From assembly GCA_003996215.1 (NCBI GenBank), contig QJPP01001741.1:372001-436000 (forward strand): DNA of 64,000 nucleotides, in the 5' to 3' direction. This document shows, one piece after another, positions 1 through 11,731 of this stretch. The translations under genes and the position numbers were made by a program. Position 1 is the first letter of the stretch, and every line of letters begins with the position of its first letter. The notes beneath the pieces were generated by a model that was not told the DNA's origin, did not search any database, and saw only the letters and a program-made list of their open reading frames with translations. This stretch comes from Jaltomata sinuosa. Taxonomy: Eukaryota; Streptophyta; Magnoliopsida; Solanales; Solanaceae.

Positions 1-3000
1 GTCATGGACACAGAGTCCGAGACCCCAACTTTTCAGTCTTCCCCTGTTGTTAATTAGTTTCTAGAACTGTTTCCTGAGGATTTGCCCAGAGTCCCTCCCG
101 AGCGAGAGATTGACTTTGGGATAGATCTTCTTCCGGATACAAATCCTATCTCTATTCCTTCCTATAGAATGGCGCCCGTGGAACTTAAGGAATTAAAGGA
201 TCAATTGAAGGATCTTCTTGATAAGGGATTCATCAGGCCTAGCATTTCTCCTTGGGGTGCCTCAGTTTTGTTTGTACAGAAGAAAGATGGTTCTCTTAGG
301 ATGTGTATTGATTACCGCCAATTGAACAAGGTCACAATCAAGAAAAAGTATCCCATTCCTAGAATTGATGACTTGTTTGATCAGCTTCAGGGTGCTAGTT
401 GTTTTTCTAAGATTGATCTTAGATCCGGTTATCATCAGCTTCAGGTTTGGGAGTGTGATATTTCGAAGACAGCCTTCAGGACTCGGTACGGTCATTATGA
501 GTTTGTTGTTATGTCTTTTGGTCTAACCAATGCTCCTGCAGCTTTCATGGACTTGATGAATTGTGTGTTCAAGCAATATTTGGATATGTTTGTGATTGTG
601 TTCATTCATGATATCCTCATCTATTCTCGGAGTGAGGAGGAGCATGCGGATCATTTGAGGGTAGTATTGCAAACCCTCAAGGATAGACAGTTGTTTGCTA
701 AGTTTAGCAAGTGTGAGTTCTGGATGCAGTCCATTTCTTTTTTGGGTCACATTGTGTCTGGTGATGGTATTCGTGTGTATTCGCAAAATATAAAAGCAGT
801 GAAGAACTGGCCTAGACCTATTTCCCTGTCGGATATTCAGAGTTTCTTGGGTTTGGCTGGTTATTACAGATGGTTCGTAGAGGGTTTCTCTTCCATTGCT
901 TTGCCTTTGACTTGATTGATTCAGAAGAAGGTAAAATTTCAGTGGTCCGATACTTGTGAGAAAAGCTTTCAGGAATTGAAGACTAGATTGACCACCACTC
1001 TAGTGTTGACCCTACCTGAGGGTGTTGATGATTTTGTGGTGTATTGTGATGCTTCCAGGATCCGTTTGGGTTGTGTTCTGATGTAGCGGGGTAAGGTGAT
1101 TACATATGCCTCGAGATAGCTTAAGACACATGAGAAGAACTACCCTACTAATGATCTTGAGCTAGCAACCATAGTCTTTGCTCTGAAGATTTGGAGACAT
1201 TACTTGTATGGTGTGCATGTTGATGTGTTCACGAATCACAAAAGTCTTCAGTATGTGTTCTCTCAGAAGGAGTTGAATTTGTGTCAAAGGAGGTGGCTTG
1301 AGCTCCTTAAGGACTATGATATAAGTGTGTTTTAACATCTGGGTAAAGCCAATGTAGTGGCGGATGCTTTGAGTAGACTGTCCATGGGTAGTGTGGCCTT
1401 AATTGAAGATGGGAAGAAAGAGTTGGTGAAAGATGTTCATCGACTTTCCCGACTGGGAGTACGACTTATGGACTCGACCGAAGGTGGAGTTGTTGTTCGA
1501 AATGGTGCTGAATCATCTTTGGTAGCGGAAGTGAAGGCAAAGCAAGATATGGATCCTATTCTACTTCAGCTTAAGGGTGCGGTTCATCAGCAGTGGGTTG
1601 AGGTTTTCTCCCAAGGGAGAGATGGTGTGCTTCGTTACCAGGGTCGGTTATGTGTGCTAGATATATATGGATTGAGACAGCAGATTCTGATCGTGGCCCA
1701 CAGTTCTAGATATTCTATTCATCCGGGTGCCACCAAGATGTACCATGATCTACGGGAAGTCTATTGGTGGAATGGTATGAAGAGGGACATAGCCGAGTTT
1801 GTGGCTAAGTGTCTCAACTGTCAGCAGGTGAAGGTAAAGCACCAGCGACCGGGTGCCATGATTCAGGATATTAACCTTCCCACGTAGAAGTAGGAAGAGA
1901 TCAATATGGACTTCATTACTGGTTTGCCTCGTACTCGAAGGCAATATGATTCCATTTGGGTGATTGTAGATCGGATGACCAAGTCATCCCATTTCTTGGT
2001 TGTTAAGACTACTGACTCAGCAGATGATTATGCCAGACTCTACATTCGGGAGATAGTCTGATTACATAGTTTTCCTTTGTCCATCATTCCAGATAGAGGT
2101 CCTCAGTTTACCTCTCAGTTTTGGAGATCATTTCAGAGAGGTCTTGGTACTCAAGTGAAGCTTAGCACAGCTTTTCACCCTCAGACAGATGTCCAGGCAG
2201 AGCATACTATTCAGACTTTGGAAGATATGTTGAGAGCTTGTGTGATCAATTTCAAAGGTAATTGGGATGATCACTTGCCTCTTATCGAGTTTGCCTACAA
2301 CAACGGCTTCCACTCTAGTATCCAGATGGCTCCTTCTGAGGAACTCTATGGTCAGAGGTGTAGATCTCCTATTAGTTGGTTCGAGGTTGGTGAGGTGGCC
2401 TTAATCGGTCCAGATTTTGTGCATGAGACCATGGAGAAGGTTCAGCCTATTCGGGAAAGGTTGAAGACCGCTCAGAGTCGACAAAAGTCCTATGCGGGTG
2501 TGAGAAGAAGGGCGTTGGAATTTGAAGTCGATTATTGGGTTTTTCTGAAAGTGTCACCCATGAAGGGTGTGATGAGATTTGGCAAGAAAGGAAAGCTCAG
2601 TCCCCATTTTGTAGGTCCTTATCGGATTTAAGGAGAGTGGGTAGTGTTGCTTATGAGTTAGACTTGCCTTCGGATTTGGAAGCTATTCATCCAGTGTTCC
2701 ATGTTTCCTTGTTGAAGAAATATGTAGGTGATCCAGTCGTGATTATTCCTTTGGAGGATTTAGGGGTGAAGGATAGTCTCACTTATGAGGAGGTTCCCAT
2801 GGAGATCCTTGATCGTCAGATTCGGAGGTTGTGGAATAAAGAAGTCGCTTCGGTGAAAGTCCTTTGGAGGAATCAGCTTGTAGAGCGTGCTACTTGGGAA
2901 GCGGAAGAGGCCATGAAGGCCAAATATCCTGATCTCTTTCCTTTCGATTCAGTTCCAGCTGGAGGTACTAGTTTCCTCCTTAGTATGCCCCTCCAAATCT

Positions 3001-3158
3001 ATTCCACTAGTTCCTCTCATGATTCTAGCATGCATCCATGTTTTACGAAGTTAGTTTATCATGTTTTCAAGTTGAAAAGTTCAGTTTTATATTTACTCTT
3101 TGATTTCCATGTGTTGATGGTTGGTTGGGCTATTTTCTCTTCAGTTTTTCTTGTTTAG
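1..3158 (+). pseudogene. gypsy pol fragment of element A (RT, RNase H, integrase, chromodomain-like)
   Basis: Copies retroelement RNA and integrates it in intact relatives. RT spans about 82-915 with DFGIDLLPDTNPISIP, LRMCIDYRQLNKVTI, FSKIDLRSGYHQLQ and MSFGLTNAPAAF. The catalytic YxDD-type motif reads FIHDILIYS, so the first catalytic Asp is His. RNase H (about 916-1390) has stops near 1084, 1117 and 1333. The integrase zinc domain (about 1690-1840) keeps H-x-H...CxxC in HPGATKMYHDLREVYWW and CLNCQQVKVKHQRP; the core includes SIIPDRGPQFTSQFW near 2080-2120. Stops occur at about 1885 and 2059. A frameshift near 2600-2635 separates the core from the C-terminal part, which has VFHVSLLKKY and the chromodomain-like LVERATWEAEEAMKAKYPDLF. 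Clearly degenerate. Confidence 0.9.
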
Positions 3159-3183
3159 TCTTTATTCGAGGATGAATGATCCC

Positions 3184-3196
3184 AAGGAGGAGATAT
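3184..3196 (+). other. Polypurine tract of element A
   Basis: AAGGAGGAGATAT lies directly before the LTR start TGTAACACC. In gypsy elements this tract primes plus-strand DNA synthesis. Its position right against the LTR supports the LTR boundary. Confidence 0.75.
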
Positions 3197-5370
3197 TGTA
3201 ACACCTCGGAAATTGGTTCAGCTTTTAACTTGGAAACTTGCAAAAAAACCTAAACTTCCAGGGATCACGGGTCAAGTCCATGAGCCGTGGGTGGTTTCAC
3301 GAGTTGTGGAAGTGACTCGTGATTCCAGTCCAGCAGACCATCCTCAAGTCTGAGAACCACGAGTCAGTTTCACGATTCATGGAACCTTCCATAGGTCATG
3401 AAATCAACTCGTGAAACTCAGACAGAGAGTGGTCAAGTTCCCCAGGAACCACGAGTCAGTTCCACGAATCATTGCAGTTTCTATGGGTCGTTCTGTTGAC
3501 TCATGGAACTGGACCTGAGACCAGCCATGTTCCCTAGAACCACGACTTGGTTCTACAACTCGTGGGAGTTTCCATAATTCATCCTGTTGAGCCGTATAAT
3601 ATCTTCAGCAGCCTGGAATTTTGGCTCAGGAACCACGAACCTATTCTACGAGCTATGATTAGTTCTACGGTCCCTGGAAGGGACTCATGGAACCTGAAGC
3701 CGGGTCTTTAAGAAAGCTTTTCTTAACTATGTCCCAGGGGTATTTTAGTTATTACCCACCCTTTTAACTCCTAAATGATGTCATTTTGACTATTTCAAGA
3801 AGGTTTTTCACCCTCATTAGTCTAAGCTCCTCCTAAGATCTTCATTCTTCACCCAAAGAGGAATAGTTCCTCTCCAAGCTTCAAGTCTCAAAGCTCCAAG
3901 TTCAAGCCTCCTAAGTCTTTTCAATTCAAGTGGGTTACCTTCAACAAAGATATGTGGGTAATCAACAATGGGTTCCTTCCACCCTTGTGCCCAAAATCCC
4001 TATTTCAAATTTTGGATTTCATGATCTTCAAATTAGGGTTCTTATCCATTTCTTATGGGTTTTGTTAAATATGATCTTCTCATGATTTGATTATGAAATC
4101 TCTATTAAATTGCATGATTTTATATGGGTTTTATATGTTAACCCTTATTTCATGAATTGAAGCTTAACCATGAAAATTTATACATGCATGAAATTTATTT
4201 AAGCAAGTTGGATTTGATAGCATGTTCCTTATGGGTTTTCAAGTATGTGCATGCCTAGTTCCTATGATTTTATGAAAGTATATGTTTTATGAAAATTGAA
4301 CTAGAGCCATGCAAATTTTTCAAGTCATGAGGTTTGATGAAGTATGAACAAATATGATCAAGTATGATTAAGCATGATCAAGTATAACAAGCTATGAACA
4401 AGTTGGCATGAGATAGTGCCTTATGAAGTTATGAGCTATACGTATGCATGTTTTGGGAGTAGTACTTAGCATCGAGCAATAAAGGTTTGATTACCCAAGT
4501 TCAAAATTACGTTTCCAGTGTAGGTTATGAATTTCCCAAGGGGTTTATGAAAGTGGTACCACTCTATGAAAGTACTTGTGTCCTTGCCTTAGCGGGCCAT
4601 AGGACAGCTTTGCCAACTAGAGTTATATAGTTGAGTATGGTGGCCCATACTTTGGCATGGTTCGGGACAGCTTTGCTAACTAGGGTTATATAGTTAGATT
4701 CCATATAGATCGCATGGTCTATTGTCGGTTATAAGAAACTCCCACATGATTATTTTCAAGCTATGAAGTTATATGATTCTTACTATGAAACTTAAGCTTT
4801 ACGTTATGTTTTGTTGCCTTATACCTTGATATTATTTCACGCCCTTTCCTTATGTTATAAGCTCATTCTTAAGCATGTTTTAAACTTTTTTATCCTGATT
4901 TATGCATCGCTTACATACTCAGTACATTTCATAGTACTGACCGTATTTCTTGCGCTGCATACTTTGATGATGCAGATTCAGGTATCCCTTCTTAGTCTCA
5001 TGGCTTGAGCTCCCAGGCCACATCTTGTCAGCTGGTAGTGAGTCCTCTTAGAATTGAGGACTAGTTATATTCTTAGTTATGTAGCTCCTTATTTTAGTAC
5101 TTCGAGTTAGCTAGGGTCTTATCCTAGAAACACTTTATGTTATGAGTAGAGGCTTTCAGACTTAGACGTTTTTGAAGTTCTTTCTAGACTTTGTATCCTT
5201 ATCTGATTTTCCAGACTTATCTATTATGTTGTCTACTTTTGGTATCCCTTGTTATGCTTTCGCTCTTATTTATTATTATGCTTGAGCATGCTATGCCCAA
5301 AGGGTTAGCTTGGGGCACTTTTGGTCCCAAGTCCCATGCTACGTCTAGGGGGTAACCCCGAGGCGTGACA
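3197..5370 (+). repeat. 3' LTR of element A
   Basis: The 2174-bp LTR starts TGTAACACCTCGG and ends CCCGAGGCGTGACA, giving the TGT...ACA terminal inverted repeat. The first 500 bp hold many short copies of CACGAGTC/GACTCGTG-like words (about 3265-3680). No coding capacity is visible in the rest. The 65-codon open stretch near 4811-5008 is chance. A related, truncated LTR lies in minus orientation at 41858-42469. Confidence 0.88.
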
Positions 5371-5383
5371 ATAATTAACTTAA
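5371..5383 (+). other. 13-bp remnant of B3 LTR between elements A and B1
   Basis: ATAATTAACTTAA matches ATCATTAACTCGA found uninterrupted at about 29032-29044 in the other B3 LTR. The last five bases (CTTAA) correspond to CTCGA at 14483-14487, just after B1, and probably form the diverged 5-bp target duplication of B1. The stretch shows that A and B1 both inserted into the same older LTR, 13 bp apart. Confidence 0.65.
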
Positions 5384-8073
5384 TGTAATGACATGTTCAA
5401 TTGTTATTAAACGACACCTCATTGTAGGCTATGGGAGTGTTTGAAATACGCTCGCAAATTTATTGGGGTGATTTAATGAAAAAACTTAGAATTTGAAACT
5501 TTTGGTTAGAGCTAACATCATCCTACTATAAAAGAAATTTTCTCACTATAGCACTATCGCGATAGCGGCTGGTACGTTGCTATAGTGGAAAGATTGGACC
5601 AGTAACTCAGAACAGGTTTTATAATTTTGTTTTCTCCTCTTTAGTTACAAAAAGGATGAGGCTTCTCAAATAACCCTCCTAGGATGCCTCATGGTCTGGG
5701 AGCAATGGAAAGGAGGGATTTTCATGTGAATAAGTTAAAACCCATGGATTCTACGCTGACTTCATGCTAGGATTTGCCTTCACGGAGCCAAAGTTCATGT
5801 TCAGACTTTTATAGCAACTGCTTGGTGTCCATGTAGGCTAGATTTAACTAAGTAGTTTAGACCTGGGTTGAAAAATCATGACATGATGTAAATTGACATG
5901 AGATTGCATACTTAGGCCTTTGGGCACGGTGTTTGGGTGGATAAAAGGTATGAAATCTTGTTGTTTGGGATGGAAAATTATTGTTATGAGTGATGTTGAA
6001 TTTATACTTATTTTGTTTATGTTATTCTATTATTGTTTATCATCGGATAATCGAATTATAGGTGAGGTCTTGAAACTAGTACTGACTAAGTGAGGGTTGC
6101 TAGGTAATAGAGGAATCCCCGATTTGGTATAAATGAAAGAGGATGGGTTTAGTAAGAGGGTACTACATTGTTGAAATAAGGGTTAGACTTTATGTGGACA
6201 AATGTGCACTCCTAAATGACTCTAGAATCTAAGGTGCTTAATTAAATAAGTTGAGGATTAGTTTTCGAACAGGCTATCATGGCTAGGACAATGAATCATA
6301 TATGTCTGTGATTGGTGTGTTAGAAGTTGATTGTTGTTACATGCTTAAGGGAAATAAATGTTAAATGATATCCTAAAGGTTAATTACATATCATGAGGTT
6401 ATATAGAAGGCTTGTTGACTGTACAAGGGTGAATTCTTATTCTTACTGAATTTGTGATTGTTGTGATATCTGTTATTATTATGGGATGTACTGGTACTTG
6501 GACATCTTCACGGGATTTGTTAATATTATTCAATGGTTGGCTTGGGTACCACGCTGGTACAGTATTTGTGATTCATTAGTTGGCTCAATTACCACGCCGG
6601 TATAGTACATGGATAAGAGCTCATCCCCGATAGGTCATGACGAGTGGGCGACCATAAGACGCTTAGCATGTGTGTACAGGTTTAGTTGATATTCATATCT
6701 ATTGGTTCCTTGTGTGAATCGGGCTTATCTGTTTAGTTGATATTCATATCTGTTGGTTCCTTTGGTGAACTAGGCTTATCTGTTTGGTTGACATCCATAT
6801 TTGTAGGTTCCTTATGTGAACTGGTCTTACCATTTAGTTGATAATCATATCTGTTGGTTCCTTGTGTAAATCGAGCTTATCTGTTTAGTTGATATTCATA
6901 TCTGTTTATTACTTGTATGAACTGGGCTTATCTCTTTAGTTTATATTCATATTTGTTGGTTCCTTGTATGAACCAGGCTTATCTGTTTAGTCGATATTCA
7001 TATCTGTTGGTTCTTTGTGTGAACTAGGCTTACTTGTTAGTTGATATTTATATATGTTGGTTCCTTGTGTTAACCCAACTTATTTGTTTATTTTATATTC
7101 ATATTTGTTGGTTCCTTGTGCGAATTGGGCTATCTGGTTACTTACCATAGATATGTTCTTAGGTATCCTCGTAAGGTCCGGGTCCGTTGCACAACGAGGC
7201 ATAGCTTCAGGGTGTCCATTATTGGTGTAGTATGGGTGAAGTGTAAGTTATGATTATGGAGTCATAGGTGTTGACTTGGCTAAGGACTGGTGGTCAGGAT
7301 TGTTGACTTAGGATCTTCAGTGAGAGTAACAGGCCAGCTGATGGTGATGTCTGGGCTAGTTGGTAACAGGGCTGATGAATAATAAGTGTCACCCTTGATT
7401 GTCAAGATGGGTAGGCTTGAAGAGTCTAAGGTTCTTAGGGTATCAAGGTATGACTTAGTTAAGGGAGTTGGGTGTGTTCTATAATGCCTGAGTTGGCAGA
7501 GGTCAAGGTAAGGAAGCTTGGGGGTTAAGTGTATAGAACTCATAGGTAGCATGTCTGGGTAGTAAGGTTCTTTTTGATAAAATACCTCTGACTGTATAAC
7601 TCTCCAGTTGTATGCGTTCTTTTTAGATATTTACACGATGTTATGTGGTGGATTTGGACCAACCGATGATGCCTACCATTACATTTTATTTGTACTGATA
7701 CTACTCTTGTTATACCTTTTTCGGATATAGTCTGGTTGCAGGATCAGTTGATGTTTCTCAGGTGACGAGGATGGCAATCTCCAGTAGCTTTTACTCATCT
7801 CTTCCTATGGTGGGAGCTGCGTCTTATTTCTTTTACACTTATCTTAGTAACTCTTGTACCTGTTTAGACTTTTTCCTACGGAAGAGTTCCTGTTGTATTC
7901 TTAAAAAGAGTTTCATTGTATTCAAAGATCTGATACTGGTTGTATTTTTATAAAGGTAAATTTTATGTTTTCTTTTGACTTTCACATACCTATTTCTAAT
8001 TGGATGGTAAGGGTTCTCCTACCAAGGTGAATTAGAGTAGGTGCCCGCATGATCTAGTAGTTGGATCGTGATA
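5384..8073 (+). repeat. 5' LTR of element B1
   Basis: Starts TGTAATGACATG and ends GGATCGTGATA, against GTGACA in the sister LTR. It holds a U3 palindrome cluster of CTATAGCG words at about 5545-5585, a GGTTGGCTCGGGTACCACGCC-type repeat at about 6535-6610, and a 51-bp minisatellite of about nine units at about 6681-7140. No coding capacity is visible. Confidence 0.85.
6681..7140 (+). repeat. 51-bp minisatellite in B1 5' LTR
   Basis: About nine tandem units built on TTTAGTTGATATTCATATCTG, then TTGGTTCCTTGTGTGAAC, then GGGCTTATCTG. Units diverge by point changes. The same array recurs at 13041-13555, 14952-15530 and 29510-29881 with different copy numbers. Confidence 0.85.
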
Positions 8074-8076
8074 ATT

Positions 8077-8093
8077 TGGTATCGGAGCCTAGG
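8077..8093 (+). other. Primer binding site of element B1 (initiator tRNA-Met type)
   Basis: TGGTATCGGAGCCTAGG lies three bases after the LTR end and is one base off the usual plant TGGTATCAGAGCC complement of initiator tRNA-Met. Confidence 0.75.
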
Positions 8094-9360
8094 TTATCGA
8101 TCTCCCGGTATAAGAGAAAATATGGAATAGAGTCCTGTGGATTGGTGTGTTGACGTCCACATCTAATCTTCGGGGAGCTATGAAGCATTCTAAGAAATTG
8201 TTCCACTTTTTGCCTCCTTTCATGTCATCTGTTGCTTGCTTTTATGGGTTGAGTCCAATTGGTATCTCAATGAAATAAGTGGATGCCGTTAATCCTAACT
8301 TAAATAACACAAGCAAGGAAAGTTGGAACTGGGAAGGTTCCAAATAGTATCTGGCCATAGAGGCTGTGAAAATGCATGGATAATTGGCTAACTGATTTCC
8401 ATGAGGTGAATAAAAGATTATAGAAAGGACTTGTTTAGTCATAAAACTTGATATTGGTTCTTATGTGTATTATTATTGCTTGAATGACTGCGAATATGTG
8501 AAATGTGATTGTTTAAATTACTATGGAATTTTTGGTTAGTGAAAAGTCATAACTTGGTTATGTGTTTGTGGTTAAAGGAATTATTTTCTATGTGGTTTAA
8601 CTAGAAAACTATGTGCTAAAGGTTATGCATGGGCTTATCATTTGTAAAATGGTAAGGGGATGAAACTGGCTTGCGACTGTGAGGAAACTCCAGTTTCAGG
8701 ACAGACAGAATTTGTTGAAAACCATGGGAAAAAGGGTTATTGTTGTATAATAGAAGGAAATTATTGTTATGAAGAGTTTACTTGTTGTGATTCATAACTG
8801 GTTGAGTAAAATAATGCTAAGTACTTGTTTATGCATTACTGGATTCGCTCTGGGGATTATGCTAAAGGCCATAATGCAATTTCAGGTGTTAATATTGATA
8901 ACAGGGAATAGAAAATGAGGAATCTTTGTAGAAATTGGCAATTTCTGGGTTGTTGCCATTCGGGCCACTATTACGGTACTGAACCACTATGATGATCCCG
9001 CTATAGCGAGAATTTTTCCACTATAGCGAGGTTGCGGTAGCAGCGTGTAAGCCATTATAGCGAAAGGGGCAGGACAGAATCCCTGCCCTATTTTCCCCTG
9101 TTTTGCTTTTCATTTTTGAGGTGTTTAAAATCATCAGTTTGAGCCGTGAGCTACTGCGTGAATCATAGAAATCGCTTGTAGACAATTACAGCATGCATTC
9201 AATATCAATATTGTTAAAACTAGCATCCATGTGCGTTAAAATAAAGAGGGAAAAGGAAGGGGAGAATATTGTCTAGTACAAGCCCCAAATGGGGAAAAAC
9301 CCAAAAATAGTAATAATGTATAAAGAGTGGGGGGAGCAAGGATGATATACACCAAGAGCC
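8094..9360. other. Non-coding 5' interior of B1
   Basis: No coding region is visible. The stretch is collinear with 16556-17665 in element B3, so it is element interior and not host DNA. A cluster of CTATAGCG palindrome words sits at about 8990-9065. Confidence 0.7.
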
Positions 9361-10575
9361 CTAGCCGGATGCCCCATCACCATCATGGGCAGCAGAGGCG
9401 AGGTCATCTGCCTCTGTGTCACTCAGAAAGGGAAACTCCCACATATCCTTTGGCTCCAACTGGGAAAGCTCCCGGTCAGAGACAGTCCAGCTAAACATGA
9501 CCTTCATGGTCTTCCACAGCCGTGCAAGCATGTGGTCCCCGGAGTGCCTCTTTCTCTTCTCCTCATCGAGCTCTCTGTGGAGTGGTGCATAGTACTGGGT
9601 AGGGGGATGTGAGGTTGCAGCACTGGGAGGGACGTTCTCCATGTATCTACTGACCATGGCCAAGTCTGCCTCCAAGCAATTGCTACTGATCGGGGGATGG
9701 GACTGGGAGATAGGGACAACATCATCAACATCATCATCGGTCCCCTCTGTAGCTCAGCTGCTCTCAGCCTCACCCACCATCATCTTCTTCTCTCCCTTGG
9801 AAGCGATCACATTTACCTAAAGGAATTGGAAGTCGGTGTCCATCTCCACCTCCTTATCGATCACCTCCTTGAGCACCTCAGCTCGCCTACACAATGCAGA
9901 CCAGAATGGGAAGGTAGGGACCCTTCTTGCTGCCCCGGTAGAAGTCTCTCTACTTAGACACAATTTGTGCCCCCATATTCAGCTATACACCCTGCATGGA
10001 ACAAGCCACCACCAAAGCCTGAGGGTAAGTCACATCGGTAAGGTTTCCTGATGGATGAATCCTCTGGGACACCAGGTTTATCCACCTCCTAGCATCGACT
10101 GAGAAATATGTGCTCGTGATGCCCTTAGTAATGGGCCAGTAGACCTGGTCCCAGAACTCCTCCTCAACCAAAGTGTCCCACAGCAATTTCATGTCCATCT
10201 CCCAGGCCTTGTCTTCGTACCTAGCATTTGAAGTGTGAGGCACTCCTAGTACCTCATTGATAGTCCGGTGATCCACGAGGACATCTACTCTTTGGATGTG
10301 GATGGTGGGGTTAGGGTCATCCCATAGCATGGTAGGGAGTATGGCATAGAACTCCCTTACCCAGCCGAGACCCCAAAAGGGAGAGCCTCTATAAGTGGAC
10401 CGCAGCCAAACTCCTGGATCTGGTTTTAGAATGCACTTGCTTTTTCTGCCACACCTCTCATGTTGAAGGCCCATTTATAATAGAACTTAGTCCTTCGGTA
10501 GTCATGAAATCTCTCCCTACTAGCAAAATCGAGGAACCTCTCGTAAGCTGGAATGTTTTCTTGGTTTGCAGCCAT
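9361..10575 (-). pseudogene. Antisense gene remnant: putative plant transposon protein (PF20167-like)
   Basis: The gene runs opposite to the element. A clear ATG at 10575 opens a frame reading MAANQENIPAYERFLDFAS and YYKWAFNMRGV, ending in a stop at 10426. The next frame (about 10474-9983) has GWVREFYAIL, VDVLVDHRTINEVLGVPHTS, the FSVDARRWINLVSQRIHPS block and DVTYPQALVVACSMQGV, the order expected for the plant transposon protein family PF20167 (VREFYA, TIN..LG.P, A..W...V..R, T..ALL). After a stop the similarity continues through LNMGAQIVSK and CRRAEVLKEVIDKEVEMD (about 9900-9830). The C-terminal part (about 9675-9361) is acidic and charged. At least three frame breaks or stops make it dead. 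The biochemical role of the family is not established. The family assignment comes from remembered pattern, not a search. Confidence 0.75.
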
Positions 10576-11731
10576 TGGGTTGTTAAATCAGCAAAATTAT
10601 TGAGAAGGGATTGAGTTAGAACTTGTAAAGTGATAAGGAAATCATGTTCCAGAGAAAAGGTCAATGTCATTGTTTGCTTGAGAGGCTACTGCTTGCGGCC
10701 TCCTGCTATAGAGGGTTGCATCTTGCTATGGTGACACTGCTATAGTAGTAATTTATCTACTATATCAAGGTCTTTATAGCGAGACAAGGCCGCTATAGCG
10801 ACCTTCATCATTCCAGGAAACCCAAGAGGAGCAACAATGGCGCTTCTTGATGAAATTTTCATTTTTGACATTTCCACTTCAGATCAGTGTTCCCAGAGTA
10901 CCCTAACACTAGTTTATACAAAAATTTGGACATTATAACTCCTAAAACTTGCCCAAATCATCTTTTCCAAACCAAGAATGACCCTTCACATTCCCTACAG
11001 TTTTGAGCCCATTTCGGCCATAAACCCCGTAATTCTTACGCCTAGAATATTATAGAAGAAATATAAATGTAAGGGAAGCAACCATGCATCAAATATTTGG
11101 CAATCAACCCCAAAATTGATACTTCAAAAACAAACCCACAACCTATTATATTCGTCAATTTCAAGCATAGAACAAGCAAAATTTATGCAAAAAGGTAAGG
11201 GGAGTAAGGTTTAGCGATATATACCTTATTTTCAACAATGGGAGCAAAGTGATCGGGGGAGGGAAATGAGTCTTTTTCGAGTAAAGATAAAGAAATAGGC
11301 AACAAACTCATTCCTCACCACTTTAAACTATTTTTATCTACTATAGCGGCCACCTCCTGCTATAGCAATGCTGCTATAGCAAAAATATTCCCACTATAGC
11401 AGGATCCGAACCCCCATAGAGCAGAAAATTATTTTCCCACTTGGTTTGAAATCTCTTCAACCCGGTATATTGATGAGACCCCAGATTGCTTGAGCACTCA
11501 GGGAAGGAGTGCCCTAATTAGTCTTGTATGACTCGAAGGAAGTAAAATTCTTTAACAGAGCGGATTAGTAAAAATTCTAGCTTGAGTTGTTGGGATAGCA
11601 AGGAAAATGAAATTTGGTGGTTTACATTACGTTGTCATTATAAGGAAGTTAAGGTTCAAAGATCTGACTTATTTCATTCCTTCCATAATATTGATCATTC
11701 AGGGATGAATGATGGGTAAATTGGTATCTGT
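10576..11731. other. Non-coding 3' interior of B1
   Basis: No coding region is visible. CTATAGCG words cluster at about 10700-10800 and 11335-11405. The segment from about 11340 to 11731 is collinear with 27655-28060 of B3, ending in GGGATGAATGATGGGTAAATT next to the LTR. Confidence 0.65.

Larger units (their letters stand above)
1..5370 (+). mobile_element. Element A: 3' part of a Ty3/gypsy chromovirus-type retrotransposon
   Basis: The window opens inside pol of a plus-strand gypsy element. Reverse transcriptase, RNase H, integrase and a C-terminal chromodomain-like region follow in that order, then a purine-rich tract and a 2174-bp LTR. The order RT-RH-IN identifies Ty3/gypsy, and the tail resembling a chromodomain suggests the Tekay/Del group of chromoviruses. 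The 5' LTR, gag and protease are upstream of the window. Right after the LTR comes a 13-bp remnant of the host element B3, so A was inserted into B3's LTR. Several in-frame stops make the copy dead. Confidence 0.9.

Noticed and set aside
262..495. Minus-strand open frame over RT of element A, with counterparts at 22458-22760 and 34100-34405
   Set aside because: It mirrors the conserved RT codons in each family; its recurrence follows from RT conservation, not from a second gene.
8077..8093. tRNA-like pieces near LTR ends
   Set aside because: They are only 12-19 nt and are primer sites complementary to tRNA 3' ends, not tRNA genes.
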